Origin: Anaerolineae bacterium
GTDB taxonomy: Bacteria > Chloroflexota > Anaerolineae > Anaerolineales > Villigracilaceae
Length of the DNA: 64,000 nucleotides
NCBI GenBank assembly: GCA_018645405.1
Contig: JABGOQ010000087.1
Location: forward strand, 17,286 to 81,285
Direction of reading: 5' to 3'
In this document: positions 12,535 to 21,366 of the stretch, piece by piece
Layout of the letters: the number at the start of each line of letters is the position of its first letter
Numbering within the stretch: position 1 is the first letter of the stretch
Position numbers and translations under genes: made by a program
Notes under the pieces: generated by a model
Database searches by the model: none
Seen by the model: the letters and a program-made list of their open reading frames with translations, nothing else
What the model was told of the DNA's origin: nothing

Positions 12535-15500
12535 ATGAGCATCTCTCAACCTATTGAAAAGAAAGAACCCTTCAACCAAGCACTAAAAAATACCGTTCTC
12601 ATCTATCAAGCGATTGCAGTCATCGCCTTTATTTTCATCCCTATAGCCGCCATCCAATGGTCAAATCTCCCTTTTATGGGCGCATTTGTCGAACACACGA
12701 TGGTCTTCAATGGTATTGGCCCCACAAGGGAAAGCACAGAAAATGAAGCGTGGCAACTTTTTGATGCTGGTCTCACACTTGGAGATCAACTCACAAAAAT
12801 CAACGGAGAAAATATAACGAGCGCGAAAGAAATAAGCGAAGCTCTCTCAACTTATTCACCGAACGACGAAATTCAAATCACTTACTTAAACGCAGAAGGC
12901 AAAGAACTAGGTAAGACTGTCAAGCTGATAGCCTTCCCCACATCTGACAAAATCAAATACTTCGTCATTCCTTATGGAGTTGGCCTGGTCTATCTCATAC
13001 TCGGTTTATGGATGTCCAGACTACGCCTTTCAGAAAGTGCCGGGCGCGCCTTTATTCTTTTTGCCACTTCGTTTTCACTAGGCTCTGCCGCACTTTTTGA
13101 CCTATACACCACCCACACCCTAACCATTTTATGGACTTTTTCCGTTGCTATTGCTGGCGGTGCCTTATTGGATTTATCTCTAACCTTCCCACAAGAATTC
13201 AATTTCACAAAAAAATATCCTTTCTTTCGCCGAATCGGATACGGCATCGCTCTTGTATTAGGCTTGCTTGCGCTCCCCAGCATCTATAACCTTCAGGTAC
13301 CTATAGATTACGTCCAAAAATGGCAATATATCTACGGGTTTACAGGCTTTTCCGTTATATTCTTCATCGGTGCCCTCTTTGTTCACGGATATACCGATAA
13401 ATCGCCAGTCGCAAAACAACAAATAAAAATGGTATGGTGGGGCATCCTTCTCTCCTTCGCCCCACTGGGAATTTGGTTATTCATCTCCTTCTTCCGCTCG
13501 ATGAATTTCAGTCCCTATCTCTTCATCCCAACAATTGGCTTCCCTCTAATAACTGGCTATGCGATCTTACGCTACCGCCTCTTTAGAGTAGACTATCTTT
13601 TCAGTCGTGGAATACTGGTTATCAGCCTAAGTGCGATGGCAAGTATTGGCTACGGTCTAATTCTTTGGGGGGCAGGTTTGATTTCAGGAACACAAATCCC
13701 TGCAAATAATCCTTGGGCGATCGGTGCCTTTATAGCTTTTCTAGCCTTCATTATGCTCCCCATACGAGAGCGTGTCCAAACAACTATTGATGCCGTTGTC
13801 TTTCGAGGAAAGCATGCCTTTCAAGAACAACAGCAAAAATTTGGTCAGAAAATGACCAACGCAAAAGACTTGCTAGAAATCACAACTGCTCTTCAAGATG
13901 CGATTAATGAAAGTATGTTGCCAAATATCTTACATACCTACATCCTTGACCCAGCAAGCAATCAATATAATGCAATGGTTTATAAAGGAAAATCAACTAG
14001 TGATATCCGTTTTACCAGTCACAATCCACTGGTAAAGACTCTCTTAAATGAAAAGCGTTCTCTCTATCTTGACCCAGTAAATCCACCCGAATCACTTGAA
14101 GGAGAAAATACCCGTTTGGCATTGCTCAATGCCTCCCTTTTTGTTCCGCTCAAAAGCATCAATAAACTTATGGGCTGGGTCGCGATGGGGCTACGCCGTT
14201 CTGGAGACCCCTACAGCAGTCACGAACTTGATTTTCTTGAAAACTTGAGCAACCAAGCAGGCATAGCAATTGAGCGTGCGCAAGTTGTTGTTAATATGGA
14301 AAAACAAGTCGAAGAAATGAACGCGCTCACCAGAATCTCTCAAGGTGTCAGTATTACCCTTTCCTTCAACGATGTTCTTGAGCTAATTTTTGCACAAACT
14401 ACCCAAATTATCCCTGCAACCGATTTTCATATCACATTAAATAACCCAACAGGCGATTATTTCTACTACGCCTTCTGTATTGAAGACAAACAACGCCTTG
14501 ACGAAAAAGAAAATCTTCCGCTTCCCTATAATCAAGGGATTGCGCAATGGGTTGCTCGCAACAGTCGTGCCATTCTATCTCAAGACTATAGCCAAGAGTG
14601 TCAACGGCTTAATGTTGTCCCCTCCTTGCAAAAGATTTATGCCTGGATCGGTGTTCCCCTAAATGCTGGCTCAGAAACCATCGGGACACTGAGCATTGGT
14701 AGCCGTGATCCCAACACGACCTTTACCCAAAAGCAGCTTAATCTTCTCCGGGCAATTGCTGATCAAACCGCCGGGGCAATCGTTAAAGCCCGCTTACTTC
14801 AAGAAACCGAGCGACGCGCCAAACAGCTTGCTACTCTAAATGAAATTACCCAACAACTCACATCAACGCTCGAGCATGAACCACTCCTCCAGAATATTCT
14901 CGAAAGCGCAGTCCAAATTCTCGACTGCGAAGCAGGGAGTCTCTTCATGGTGGACGAAAACACAAATGAGCTGGTTTTCACCGTCATCGTTGGTCCAGCG
15001 GCCTCTGATCTGATCGGGAAACGCCTCCCCGCTGGGAAAGGCATCGTCGGAAAAGCTGTTGAAACACGAGCTCCCGTAGTCGAAAACAATACTCGCGAAT
15101 CAAAAGACTGGTCAAAAAGCACCGCAAAAAGCACCGATGAAGAGACCGGGTTCTCCACCCAAGCACTGCTTGCAGTACCACTTCAAGTTAAAGAACGCGT
15201 GATCGGTGTTGTTGAAGTCATCAATAAAAAAGATGGCCTCCCCTTTGTTGATGATGATGAAAACCTACTGACAGCTTTTGCAGGTCAAGCCGCAGTCGCG
15301 GTTGAAAACGCTCGTCTTTATACCCTTACCGACCAAGAACTCAATGCCCGCGTCGAAGAGCTTTCCATCATGCAACGCATTGATAGGGAACTCAACGCCA
15401 GCCTTGAAACAGATCGAGCTATGCGTACCACTCTCGAATGGGCAATGCGCCGTTCTCAGGCAGATGCCGGACTGCTCGGCATGCTTGATGAAGAAGGCGT

Positions 15501-16548
15501 CCATATCATGGCACAAGAAGGCTATGGAAACCAACTCGATAACTACAAAGATAAAGCTTTGCCTCTTGAGCTCCCAGCCATGCTTGACGCATCTGACAGT
15601 GGACAATCACAAATCCATCAACTTAATCCTCTACAACAAGGCGGATTATTGCCTGGAACAAGAACTCAGGTCGCCGTTCCTCTTCATCGAGAAGCAAACG
15701 TCGTTGGCCTAATTCTTCTGGAATGTATCGAAGAAGTCAAAATTGATCTCGCTTTCCTCAGCCGCCTTAGCGACCACGCAGCCATCTCCATTGCCAATGC
15801 CCAACTATACGCAGAAGTTGAAGCCGCAAATATTGCTAAAAGCGATTTTGTCTCCTTTGTTGCTCATGAACTCAAAAACCCAATGACTTCTATCAAGGGA
15901 TACACTGAATTAATTGCAGCAGGCGCAGTTGGAGAAATTAACGAAAATCAAGGAAATTTCCTCCAAACCATTCGCTCTAATGTCATCCGTATGTCTACTC
16001 TCGTCTCAGACTTAAACGACAACTCGAAAATCGAAGTTGGCCGCTTACGTATGGACTTTGCCCCCGTTGAAATTGCAGAAATTATCAATAATGCAGTCCG
16101 CTCTACAGATAAACAAATCGCTGAGAAAAAACAAACTATCTCTCTCGAAGTTCCAGAAGACCTACCCAATATTTGGGCAGATAGCACTCGTGTAGAGCAA
16201 GTTCTCGTCAACTTCGTCAGTAATTCCTATAAATATACACAAGAAGAGGGTGAAATCATTATCGGTGCCGAAGAAGCCGACAATAAATGGGATCCAGAAG
16301 GCGCGCCCAAAGTTGTTCACATCTGGATCAAAGACAACGGCATCGGCATGACTGAAGAAGATCAAGAAAAGATATTCACAAAATTCTTCCGCTCAGAAGA
16401 TCAAAAAGCACGCGAAGCACCAGGCACCGGATTAGGCCTTAACATCACAAAAAGCCTCATCGAAATGCAAGGCGGGCGTACCTGGTTTGAGAGCAAATTC
16501 AGAGAAGGTACCACCTTCCACTTCACGATACCGATAGCAGAAAAATAG
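12535..16548 (+). CDS. Membrane sensor histidine kinase with PDZ-like, 7TM-like and four GAF domains
   Basis: 1337 residues. The order is a first membrane helix (about 23-45), a PDZ-like domain (about 80-130, DAGLTLGDQLTKINGENI), seven to nine hydrophobic segments (about 145-410), GAF domains at about 438-585, 587-755, 765-930 and 941-1090, a HisKA domain with the phospho-acceptor His near 1111 in FVAHELKNP, and a HATPase domain with NFVSNSYKYT, DNGIGMTEED and GTGLGLNITKSLIEMQGG. It should autophosphorylate in response to membrane and small-ligand cues. No response regulator gene is adjacent. The next gene is a FIST-domain sensor eight bases away, a likely signalling partner. Confidence 0.92.
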   Translation: MSISQPIEKKEPFNQALKNTVLIYQAIAVIAFIFIPIAAIQWSNLPFMGAFVEHTMVFNGIGPTRESTENEAWQLFDAGLTLGDQLTKINGENITSAKEISEALSTYSPNDEIQITYLNAEGKELGKTVKLIAFPTSDKIKYFVIPYGVGLVYLILGLWMSRLRLSESAGRAFILFATSFSLGSAALFDLYTTHTLTILWTFSVAIAGGALLDLSLTFPQEFNFTKKYPFFRRIGYGIALVLGLLALPSIYNLQVPIDYVQKWQYIYGFTGFSVIFFIGALFVHGYTDKSPVAKQQIKMVWWGILLSFAPLGIWLFISFFRSMNFSPYLFIPTIGFPLITGYAILRYRLFRVDYLFSRGILVISLSAMASIGYGLILWGAGLISGTQIPANNPWAIGAFIAFLAFIMLPIRERVQTTIDAVVFRGKHAFQEQQQKFGQKMTNAKDLLEITTALQDAINESMLPNILHTYILDPASNQYNAMVYKGKSTSDIRFTSHNPLVKTLLNEKRSLYLDPVNPPESLEGENTRLALLNASLFVPLKSINKLMGWVAMGLRRSGDPYSSHELDFLENLSNQAGIAIERAQVVVNMEKQVEEMNALTRISQGVSITLSFNDVLELIFAQTTQIIPATDFHITLNNPTGDYFYYAFCIEDKQRLDEKENLPLPYNQGIAQWVARNSRAILSQDYSQECQRLNVVPSLQKIYAWIGVPLNAGSETIGTLSIGSRDPNTTFTQKQLNLLRAIADQTAGAIVKARLLQETERRAKQLATLNEITQQLTSTLEHEPLLQNILESAVQILDCEAGSLFMVDENTNELVFTVIVGPAASDLIGKRLPAGKGIVGKAVETRAPVVENNTRESKDWSKSTAKSTDEETGFSTQALLAVPLQVKERVIGVVEVINKKDGLPFVDDDENLLTAFAGQAAVAVENARLYTLTDQELNARVEELSIMQRIDRELNASLETDRAMRTTLEWAMRRSQADAGLLGMLDEEGVHIMAQEGYGNQLDNYKDKALPLELPAMLDASDSGQSQIHQLNPLQQGGLLPGTRTQVAVPLHREANVVGLILLECIEEVKIDLAFLSRLSDHAAISIANAQLYAEVEAANIAKSDFVSFVAHELKNPMTSIKGYTELIAAGAVGEINENQGNFLQTIRSNVIRMSTLVSDLNDNSKIEVGRLRMDFAPVEIAEIINNAVRSTDKQIAEKKQTISLEVPEDLPNIWADSTRVEQVLVNFVSNSYKYTQEEGEIIIGAEEADNKWDPEGAPKVVHIWIKDNGIGMTEEDQEKIFTKFFRSEDQKAREAPGTGLGLNITKSLIEMQGGRTWFESKFREGTTFHFTIPIAEK

Positions 16549-16556
16549 GCAAAACC

Positions 16557-17768
16557 ATGACTCTAACAGCAGCAGTAGGAATAGCCCAAGCCTTTGATGG
16601 GCGAGAAGCAGGCATACAAGCCACGCACCAAGCACTCAAAAAACTTGGTATGGCAACTCCCTCCCTCGCCATTATTGTCGCATCACGCTATTACGATCCT
16701 AAAAAAATTGCCGATAGCGTCTCCAGCCTCTTAGGAGATACCCCGACAATAGGATTTTCCTCTGCATCAGCCCTCACGAAAGACGGACAAATCAAAAACT
16801 CAGTTGCAGTAGCATTAATCAGCAGTCCAGAGATCAAAGCAACAGAGCGCTGGATGCCCGGATATGCCCAAAGTGGGCGAGAAACCGCCACGCTCTTAAG
16901 TGAACTTGCTTCCGCTACCGAAGCAGAAAATAAGAAGATACTCTTTTTTGCCGATGGCTTCAACGGTGACGCTGAGCAAATGTGCCTCGCCCTAACAGGG
17001 ACGCATATTTCACTACATGGGGGGCTTTCAAGCGGTAATCCACACACCGGCGCAACATCTCAAATAGCAGGAAGCCAGGCAAGTTCAGGAAGTTTGGCCG
17101 CCATGTTAATTGAAGGGAATCTAAAAATGGGGGTTGGTTCTGATCATGGCTGGCGTCCAGTCGGAAGCCAATTCCGAGTCACTCGCTCGCGTGGATTTTG
17201 GATCCGCGCCCTCGACGGACGCCCTGCTTCTGAAGCATATTCACAACTCTTTGGCTATCCCGCACGTGATTGGGGTTTCCCACCGCTTAATTATTTGGTG
17301 CGTCTCTACCCCTTGGGCATTGAACAAGGGCAGGAATTGCTCATTCGCTCCCCTTTACGTGTCGAAGCTGACGGGAGTTTCCGCATGAACGCCCCCGTCC
17401 GTGATGGGATGGATGCCTACTTGCTCACTGGTAGCCCCGAGACCTGTCTTGAAGCGGCTCAACGCGCTGCACAAAAAGCAAGGCTTGCCTTGGGCGACGC
17501 AAAACCGAAACTCGTTTTAGTCTTGGCTGATATTGCCTGGCAAATGCTTCTCAAAGCCCAATCAGGGGCAGAGATTACTGCCATTCAAGATGTTCTCGGT
17601 AAAGATATTCCCATCATCGGCGGATACACCTTAGGGCAAGTTACTCCTGGCAAAGACGGTTCACCACCCGATTTCTTAAACCAACACATCACTGTGATTG
17701 CCTTCGGAGAAGAAGAAAAAGAAGATACAACACTCACAATGAAAAAACCGATTATCAAAGAAGAATAA
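16557..17768 (+). CDS. FIST-domain signal-sensing protein
   Basis: 403 residues with the FIST N and FIST C architecture: the N-terminal part has the AxxGFSSASALTKDG and FADGFNGDAEQM regions and GGLSSGNP; the C-terminal part has DGRPASEAYSQLFG and the closing GGYTLGQV...FLNQHITVIAFGE. FIST domains are proposed small-molecule (possibly amino acid) sensors found with kinases and chemoreceptors. Here it sits eight bases after the large histidine kinase gene, so a sensory partnership is inferred. No membrane segment. A hairpin terminator follows, closing a two-gene unit. Confidence 0.88.
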   Translation: MTLTAAVGIAQAFDGREAGIQATHQALKKLGMATPSLAIIVASRYYDPKKIADSVSSLLGDTPTIGFSSASALTKDGQIKNSVAVALISSPEIKATERWMPGYAQSGRETATLLSELASATEAENKKILFFADGFNGDAEQMCLALTGTHISLHGGLSSGNPHTGATSQIAGSQASSGSLAAMLIEGNLKMGVGSDHGWRPVGSQFRVTRSRGFWIRALDGRPASEAYSQLFGYPARDWGFPPLNYLVRLYPLGIEQGQELLIRSPLRVEADGSFRMNAPVRDGMDAYLLTGSPETCLEAAQRAAQKARLALGDAKPKLVLVLADIAWQMLLKAQSGAEITAIQDVLGKDIPIIGGYTLGQVTPGKDGSPPDFLNQHITVIAFGEEEKEDTTLTMKKPIIKEE

Positions 17769-17805
17769 ACCGCCCAATCTTTTCTTCAACAAGCATTATT
17801 TTCAT

Positions 17806-17833
17806 AAAGCCGAGTTTTTATAAAACTCGGCTT
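17806..17833 (+). terminator. Terminator after the kinase-FIST pair
   Basis: AAGCCGAGTTTT and AAAACTCGGCTT arms with a three-base loop, followed by a modest T-rich tail. Confidence 0.8.
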
Positions 17834-17889
17834 CTTAATTGATTTTTCGCTAGAAAACAATTAAACTTTCCCTAACGCCATAGAAAGCG

Positions 17890-17895
17890 TATAAT
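17890..17895 (+). promoter_or_regulatory. Possible -10 box of the DUF389-type gene
   Basis: A consensus TATAAT lies 58 bases before the ATG at 17954. The -35 region is poor (TTTCCC), so this is weak evidence for a promoter. Confidence 0.3.
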
Positions 17896-17953
17896 AACCC
17901 CGCAATCGAATTCTTTATTATCACCATAGATCATTTTATCTATCCAATAACCA

Positions 17954-19228
17954 ATGCCAGAAAATACTGAACCCTTAGCATCCACACAACCTTCACCATC
18001 CAGCACCGAACGGACACGCCCCACGCGCGCCCAACGTCGGCGCGCGGCACGCAAGAGAAAAGCGATTCCTTCCGGTGCAGAGGGACGCTCACAACTACTT
18101 CAGAATCTTGTTCAACGCGCCTACCCCTCTTACGAATTTTTCATCTTCGCCACTTTTAGCGGAGCGATTTTGGGGCTGGGCTACCTTCTTGATTCTCAGG
18201 CTTTTCTTGTCTTTGGCATCCTCATGGCTCCGCTTATGTCGCCCCTCGTTGGGATGATCATCGCTTCTGTTAGCGGGTCAGCAAAATTCTTCATCAAAAC
18301 GCTGGGGGCTTTTTTTATCGGCAGTCTCCTTGTCTTTATCACAGGCGCATTGGCTGGTTTTGCCGCTCGCATTTGGCTCCCGCTAACCCTCACCCAAGCC
18401 TTTGAGCATTCTCGCCTATGGTGGCCTGATCTGGTCGTATTGGCATTAGGCGCAATTTTATTAACGGCATCCTTTGTTCGCTCAGAGAAGAAACCCTTCT
18501 TGCCAAGTGTGATGGTTGCTTATGAACTCTTTTTTCCCCTTAGCGCGGCAGCTTTTGGTCTTGCCAGCGGAGTTGGGGATATTTTCCCGCAGGGCATTTT
18601 TGTCTTCGCCGCGCACCTTGCTTGGGCAATGCTCTTCGGCACGCTCACCCTCTTCTTTTTAGGATTTCGACCACTTAGGGCATCTGGTTGGCTCTTTAGT
18701 CTTTTGATTCTGATTCTTCTACTCGCCGCACTGGGTGGATTACTTTTGCCAGGGACGAATCCCACATCCACAAGCGGAATCCAGCCCACGTCCACGCGTG
18801 TTGCGGAGGTGATTGGCGCACGACCGGATATCTCCGTCACGGAGATTCTCCCCACGCAGACTCCTGCCCCAGTTGCGGAATCCACAAAAAATCCTGCCGC
18901 ATCAACCCCAACCTTAGACTTGCTACCCTCTCCAGACATCACTGCTGAACCAATATTTACCCCCACCGTGACCCTAACCGCGCACCCAACCCCACTCTAT
19001 GCGCTGATTGCATCGAGTAGTGGCGGGGGGGCGTATTTACGACGAGAACCAGGCGGACCTGTCATTTTGACACTTGATAATAACGAACTGGTGCAAGCCC
19101 TAACCGCCCCGCTAGATTATGATGGTACCCCCTGGGTGCAGGTAAAAGTGGTGCGCAGCGACCAAAGTTTTGAAGGCTGGATCATTCAGTCTGTTTTGAA
19201 AACCGCTACTCCTTCACCGGGGTGGTAA
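17954..19228 (+). CDS. DUF389-like membrane protein with C-terminal SH3-like domain
   Basis: 424 residues. A basic N-terminal tail (TRAQRRRAARKRKA) is followed by six or seven membrane segments. The first pair contains the DUF389 hallmark LVFGILMAPLMSPLVGMIIASVSG. After about residue 275 comes an extracytoplasmic Pro/Ser/Thr linker of about 90 residues, then a bacterial SH3-like module (YLRREPGGPVILTLDNNELV ... WVQVKVV ... GWIIQSVL). SH3b domains often bind cell wall or protein ligands. The function of DUF389 is unknown. The membrane-SH3 combination is unusual in my experience. Confidence 0.75.
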   Translation: MPENTEPLASTQPSPSSTERTRPTRAQRRRAARKRKAIPSGAEGRSQLLQNLVQRAYPSYEFFIFATFSGAILGLGYLLDSQAFLVFGILMAPLMSPLVGMIIASVSGSAKFFIKTLGAFFIGSLLVFITGALAGFAARIWLPLTLTQAFEHSRLWWPDLVVLALGAILLTASFVRSEKKPFLPSVMVAYELFFPLSAAAFGLASGVGDIFPQGIFVFAAHLAWAMLFGTLTLFFLGFRPLRASGWLFSLLILILLLAALGGLLLPGTNPTSTSGIQPTSTRVAEVIGARPDISVTEILPTQTPAPVAESTKNPAASTPTLDLLPSPDITAEPIFTPTVTLTAHPTPLYALIASSSGGGAYLRREPGGPVILTLDNNELVQALTAPLDYDGTPWVQVKVVRSDQSFEGWIIQSVLKTATPSPGW

Positions 19229-19303
19229 AGAAAACCTTAGTGATGAGTGGCAGGCGAGGCTCACGTTTCACTCGTCACTTTTCATTTTTTACGGAGTAAA
19301 AAT

Positions 19304-20764
19304 ATGCCTATTCATTTTGGAACCGACGGCTGGCGTGCTGTTATCTCAGACTCATTCACTTTCGCCAATTTACGAATGGTCGCACAAGCCATTGCAGATG
19401 CAGTTTCCTCTGGTCAATTTGACAAGAAAATCAATGGCTCCCCTGAGCCTGATTTGAAGAAAATTGTGGTTGGATTTGATACACGTTTTCTTTCCGATCG
19501 TTACGCGGGTGAGATTACACGTGTTTTAGCAGCGAATGGTTATACCGTTCATTTGACTCAAGCTGATGCACCGGGCCCCGCCGTGTCTTTTGCGGTGAAG
19601 AACCTGAATGCAGTGGCGGGGATCATGCTAACCGCATCCCATAACGCACCGCGCTATAACGGAATAAAGCTAAAAGCATCCTATGGTGGCTCTGCTTTGC
19701 CTGTTCAATGTCGGCGTGTGGAAGTGTATATCAATGACAACGAAGAGCGCGCTCGGGGTCCCAACTTGATGAGTTTTTCTAAAGCTCGTGCGGCAGGTTT
19801 GATCAAGAAATTCAATCCGCTCCCTGATTACTATACGCATTTGCGTACTTTGATCGATTCTGATTTAATTGCTGATAATCCCCAAAATTTCGTCGTTGAT
19901 TCGATGTATGGATCTGGGCGCGGCGCGATAAAAGGTTTCTTGCAGGGAACAGGCTGTGAAGTAGCAGAAATTCGTCATCACTTAAACCCTGGTTTTGGTG
20001 GAATTCATCCTGAGCCAATTGGGGCAAATTTAGGGGCACTGGCTAGTGCAATTAGTACGGGGATGGGAGATTTTGGTCTCGCCACAGACGGTGATGCAGA
20101 CCGCATTGGCGCGATGGATGGGCGTGGCACTTTTGTTGATCCCCACAAGATCATGGCTCTCGCGCTCAAGCATCTGGTCGAAGTTCGCGGGATGACAGGG
20201 GCTGTTGTACGCACCGTCTCCACCACGCGGATGCTGGACAGACTCGCAAATCGCTACGGGCTAAAAATCTACGAAACCCCTGTTGGCTTCAATCATATCG
20301 CTGATTATATGATGAGCGAGAATGTGCTTATCGGTGGTGAAGAATCGGGCGGCATCTCCTTCAAAGGACATATCCCCGAAGGTGACGGACCGCTTATGGG
20401 CTTATTGCTCGTTGAGATGATTGCAGCAGCAAAGAAACCGCTCCATGAAATGGTACAGGACTTGTTAAATGATGTTGGTCCTGCCCACTATCAACGCACT
20501 GATTTACGCTTGAAACGCCCTGTTGAAAAAGCAGAGATGACTGAATATCTCACCAAGCAGGCTCCAGCAAAAATTGCCGAGCATAAAGTGGTCGAGGTCA
20601 GTGCAAGTGATGGCGTCAAATATATTCTGGCTGACGACTCGTGGCTATTAGTTCGTCCCTCTGGCACCGAGCCAGTCTTACGCGTTTACGCCGAAGGACG
20701 CAGCGAAGCAACTGTGCAAGCATTGCTCGATTATGGTGAGACAGTAGCAGAATCGGTAGTTTAA
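19304..20764 (+). CDS. Phosphoglucomutase/phosphomannomutase family protein
   Basis: 486 residues of the alpha-D-phosphohexomutase family, interconverting hexose-1- and hexose-6-phosphates. The start is the ATG at 19304 with CGGAG upstream; the frame is open further upstream (19247) but without a ribosome site. The phosphoserine loop is TASHNAPRYNGIK (Ser112), the metal loop DGDADRIG, the sugar-specificity loop GGEESGGIS, and the phosphate-binding loop RPSGTEPVLRVYAE. Glucose versus mannose specificity cannot be told. If it makes glucose-6-P from glucose-1-P it would serve the Leloir route encoded at 59-63 kb. A terminator follows. Confidence 0.93.
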   Translation: MPIHFGTDGWRAVISDSFTFANLRMVAQAIADAVSSGQFDKKINGSPEPDLKKIVVGFDTRFLSDRYAGEITRVLAANGYTVHLTQADAPGPAVSFAVKNLNAVAGIMLTASHNAPRYNGIKLKASYGGSALPVQCRRVEVYINDNEERARGPNLMSFSKARAAGLIKKFNPLPDYYTHLRTLIDSDLIADNPQNFVVDSMYGSGRGAIKGFLQGTGCEVAEIRHHLNPGFGGIHPEPIGANLGALASAISTGMGDFGLATDGDADRIGAMDGRGTFVDPHKIMALALKHLVEVRGMTGAVVRTVSTTRMLDRLANRYGLKIYETPVGFNHIADYMMSENVLIGGEESGGISFKGHIPEGDGPLMGLLLVEMIAAAKKPLHEMVQDLLNDVGPAHYQRTDLRLKRPVEKAEMTEYLTKQAPAKIAEHKVVEVSASDGVKYILADDSWLLVRPSGTEPVLRVYAEGRSEATVQALLDYGETVAESVV

Positions 20765-20793
20765 CTTACACAAAAGGATAATTTACAGGCTGA

Positions 20794-20823
20794 GACCCTA
20801 AAGGACAAAATTCCTTTAGGGTC
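20794..20823 (+). terminator. Terminator after the phosphohexomutase gene
   Basis: GACCCTAAAGG and CCTTTAGGGTC form an 11-bp perfect stem with an eight-base loop and a T-rich tail. Confidence 0.85.
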
Positions 20824-20855
20824 TTTTCTTTGCCCTATCTCCTTTGATTTAGCGT

Positions 20856-20861
20856 TATAAT
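20856..20861 (+). promoter_or_regulatory. -10 box suggesting a leaderless yqeY transcript
   Basis: A perfect TATAAT ends seven bases before the ATG at 20869, so transcription would start at or almost at the start codon. No Shine-Dalgarno sequence is present. The -35 match is poor. Confidence 0.4.
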
Positions 20862-20868
20862 CCACATC

Positions 20869-21315
20869 ATGGATACAAAAACTGAACTTAACGAAGCTAT
20901 GAAAGATGCTTTACGCGCCAAAGATAAAGTTGCCAAACGCACACTAACGATGGTGCGCGCTGCCATTCAGCAAGCCGAAAAAGATCGTCGTGAAGAACTT
21001 GATGAGACTGCCGTTCTTGCAATTCTGCAAAAGGAGGTAAAGTCTCGACACGAGTCTATTGCCGAGGCAAAAAAAGCAGGACGAGATGATCTCGTTGCAG
21101 ATACAGAGGCTGAGGTCGTGATCTTGCAAAAATATCTCCCTAAAGCAATGAGCGCAGAAGATTTGCACGCTCTCGCTGCCGAAGTAGTTGCCGAGCTGGA
21201 TGCCAGCACGCTAGTCGATATGGGCAATGTAATGAAAGTCCTTATTCCCCGCGTAGCAGGGCGTGCTCCCGGTGGAGAAATTAGCAAAGTTGTGCGAGAA
21301 CTACTACAAGGCTAA
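20869..21315 (+). CDS. yqeY: GatB/YqeY domain protein
   Basis: 148 residues, standard length for free-standing YqeY. The family is homologous to the C-terminal tRNA-binding tail of GatB and is often next to rpsU or ribosome-maturation genes. Typical helical pattern at the N-terminus (TELNEAMKDALRAKDKVAKRTLTMVRAAI), the central VAILQKEVKSRHESIAEAKKAGR and VVILQKYLPKAMS, and the C-terminal GNVMKVLIPRVAGRAPGGEISKVVRELL are all present. The exact role is not established. It heads a run that continues into the 7TM-HD protein, ybeY and dgkA. Confidence 0.92.
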   Translation: MDTKTELNEAMKDALRAKDKVAKRTLTMVRAAIQQAEKDRREELDETAVLAILQKEVKSRHESIAEAKKAGRDDLVADTEAEVVILQKYLPKAMSAEDLHALAAEVVAELDASTLVDMGNVMKVLIPRVAGRAPGGEISKVVRELLQG

Positions 21316-21366
21316 TTCGATATGTTTTCCATTTCCTTACGGAATATAGAATAAAAAGAGAGATTT

